In this document: positions 63,900 through 64,000 of the stretch, one piece after another
Layout: each line of letters starts with the position of its first letter
Numbering within the stretch: the stretch's first letter is position 1
From: Pictodentalium vernedei
Taxonomy: Eukaryota > Mollusca > Scaphopoda > Dentaliida > Dentaliidae
DNA length: 64,000 nt
Reading direction: 5' to 3'
Assembly (NCBI GenBank): GCA_031216915.1
Contig: CM062297.1
Location: 183,280,083-183,344,082, forward strand
The notes under the pieces: model-generated
Seen by the model: only the letters and a program-made list of their open reading frames with translations
Database searches by the model: none
Told to the model about the DNA's origin: nothing
Position numbers and translations under genes: made by a program

Positions 63900-64000
63900 G
63901 TGGCTATGCCATTGTAAAAATAAGACTGAAATATTTATGCAGTTATTCTATGGCTTATTCAGCTGTTATCATAAATCCATTGGATTTCCCAACTGCAATT

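Overview
What kind of DNA this is. The window is AT-rich eukaryotic DNA with no bacterial gene organisation. It is almost wholly intergenic and built from nested mobile elements: tRNA-headed and 5S-headed SINEs, hAT-like, piggyBac-like (TTAA), Tc1/pogo-like (TA) and foldback MITEs, elements with tandem-repeat cores that look Helitron2/Helentron-like, and one nearly full-length DIRS retrotransposon. This repertoire, especially the tandem-core elements, is typical of marine invertebrates, and a mollusc or other lophotrochozoan is my best guess. That is inference from remembered repeat styles, not from a marker gene. No intact host gene is evident; a possible membrane-protein exon lies at 63.30-63.77 kb.

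Layout. 0-6 kb: SINEs, three palindromic MITEs, a duplicated tetranucleotide-linked element. 6.2-8.7 kb: a TTAA element whose own terminal repeat has expanded into a 45-bp satellite, then a higher-order tandem array. 9.2-11.3 kb: a hAT-like element with a perfect 8-bp target duplication, carrying a broken retroelement ORF1-like coding region. 11.3-17 kb: more MITEs, including a 1.1-kb hAT-like element inside an older MITE. 17-18 kb: left-end fragment of a second DIRS-like element. 18-24.5 kb: TTAA and pogo-like MITEs and a tandem-core element inside a TTAA MITE. 25-27.6 kb: palindromic tandem array, TTAA MITE and a broken Ulp1/C48 protease-like gene. 29-37 kb: more tandem-core elements, a three-level nest and pogo-like MITEs. 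38-41 kb: three SINEs, one with a 5S rRNA-derived head. 42.5-47 kb: a 4.5-kb composite of TTAA MITE plus nested tandem-core elements. 48-52.5 kb: one GC-richer unassigned stretch and more MITEs. 52.65-61.76 kb: a tandem-core element interrupted by the 6.4-kb DIRS element. 62-64 kb: foldback repeats and the possible exon.

The DIRS element is the most informative system here. It has inverted terminal repeats, an internal complementary region that is the joined reverse complement of the two ends, a gag-like frame, an RT/RNase H frame and a tyrosine recombinase frame. Because it landed in a tandem repeat, its empty target can be read from the neighbouring units: the junctions share only GATT, as expected for recombinase-mediated insertion without target duplication. 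The copy is dead: two in-frame TAGs in gag, a lost RNase H aspartate, and a recombinase that is frame-shifted and missing its first catalytic-arginine segment. Two other broken coding regions in the window are also interrupted by in-frame TAG codons.

Coordinates of repeats were read by eye and are good to a few bases where a target duplication is quoted, otherwise to some tens of bases.
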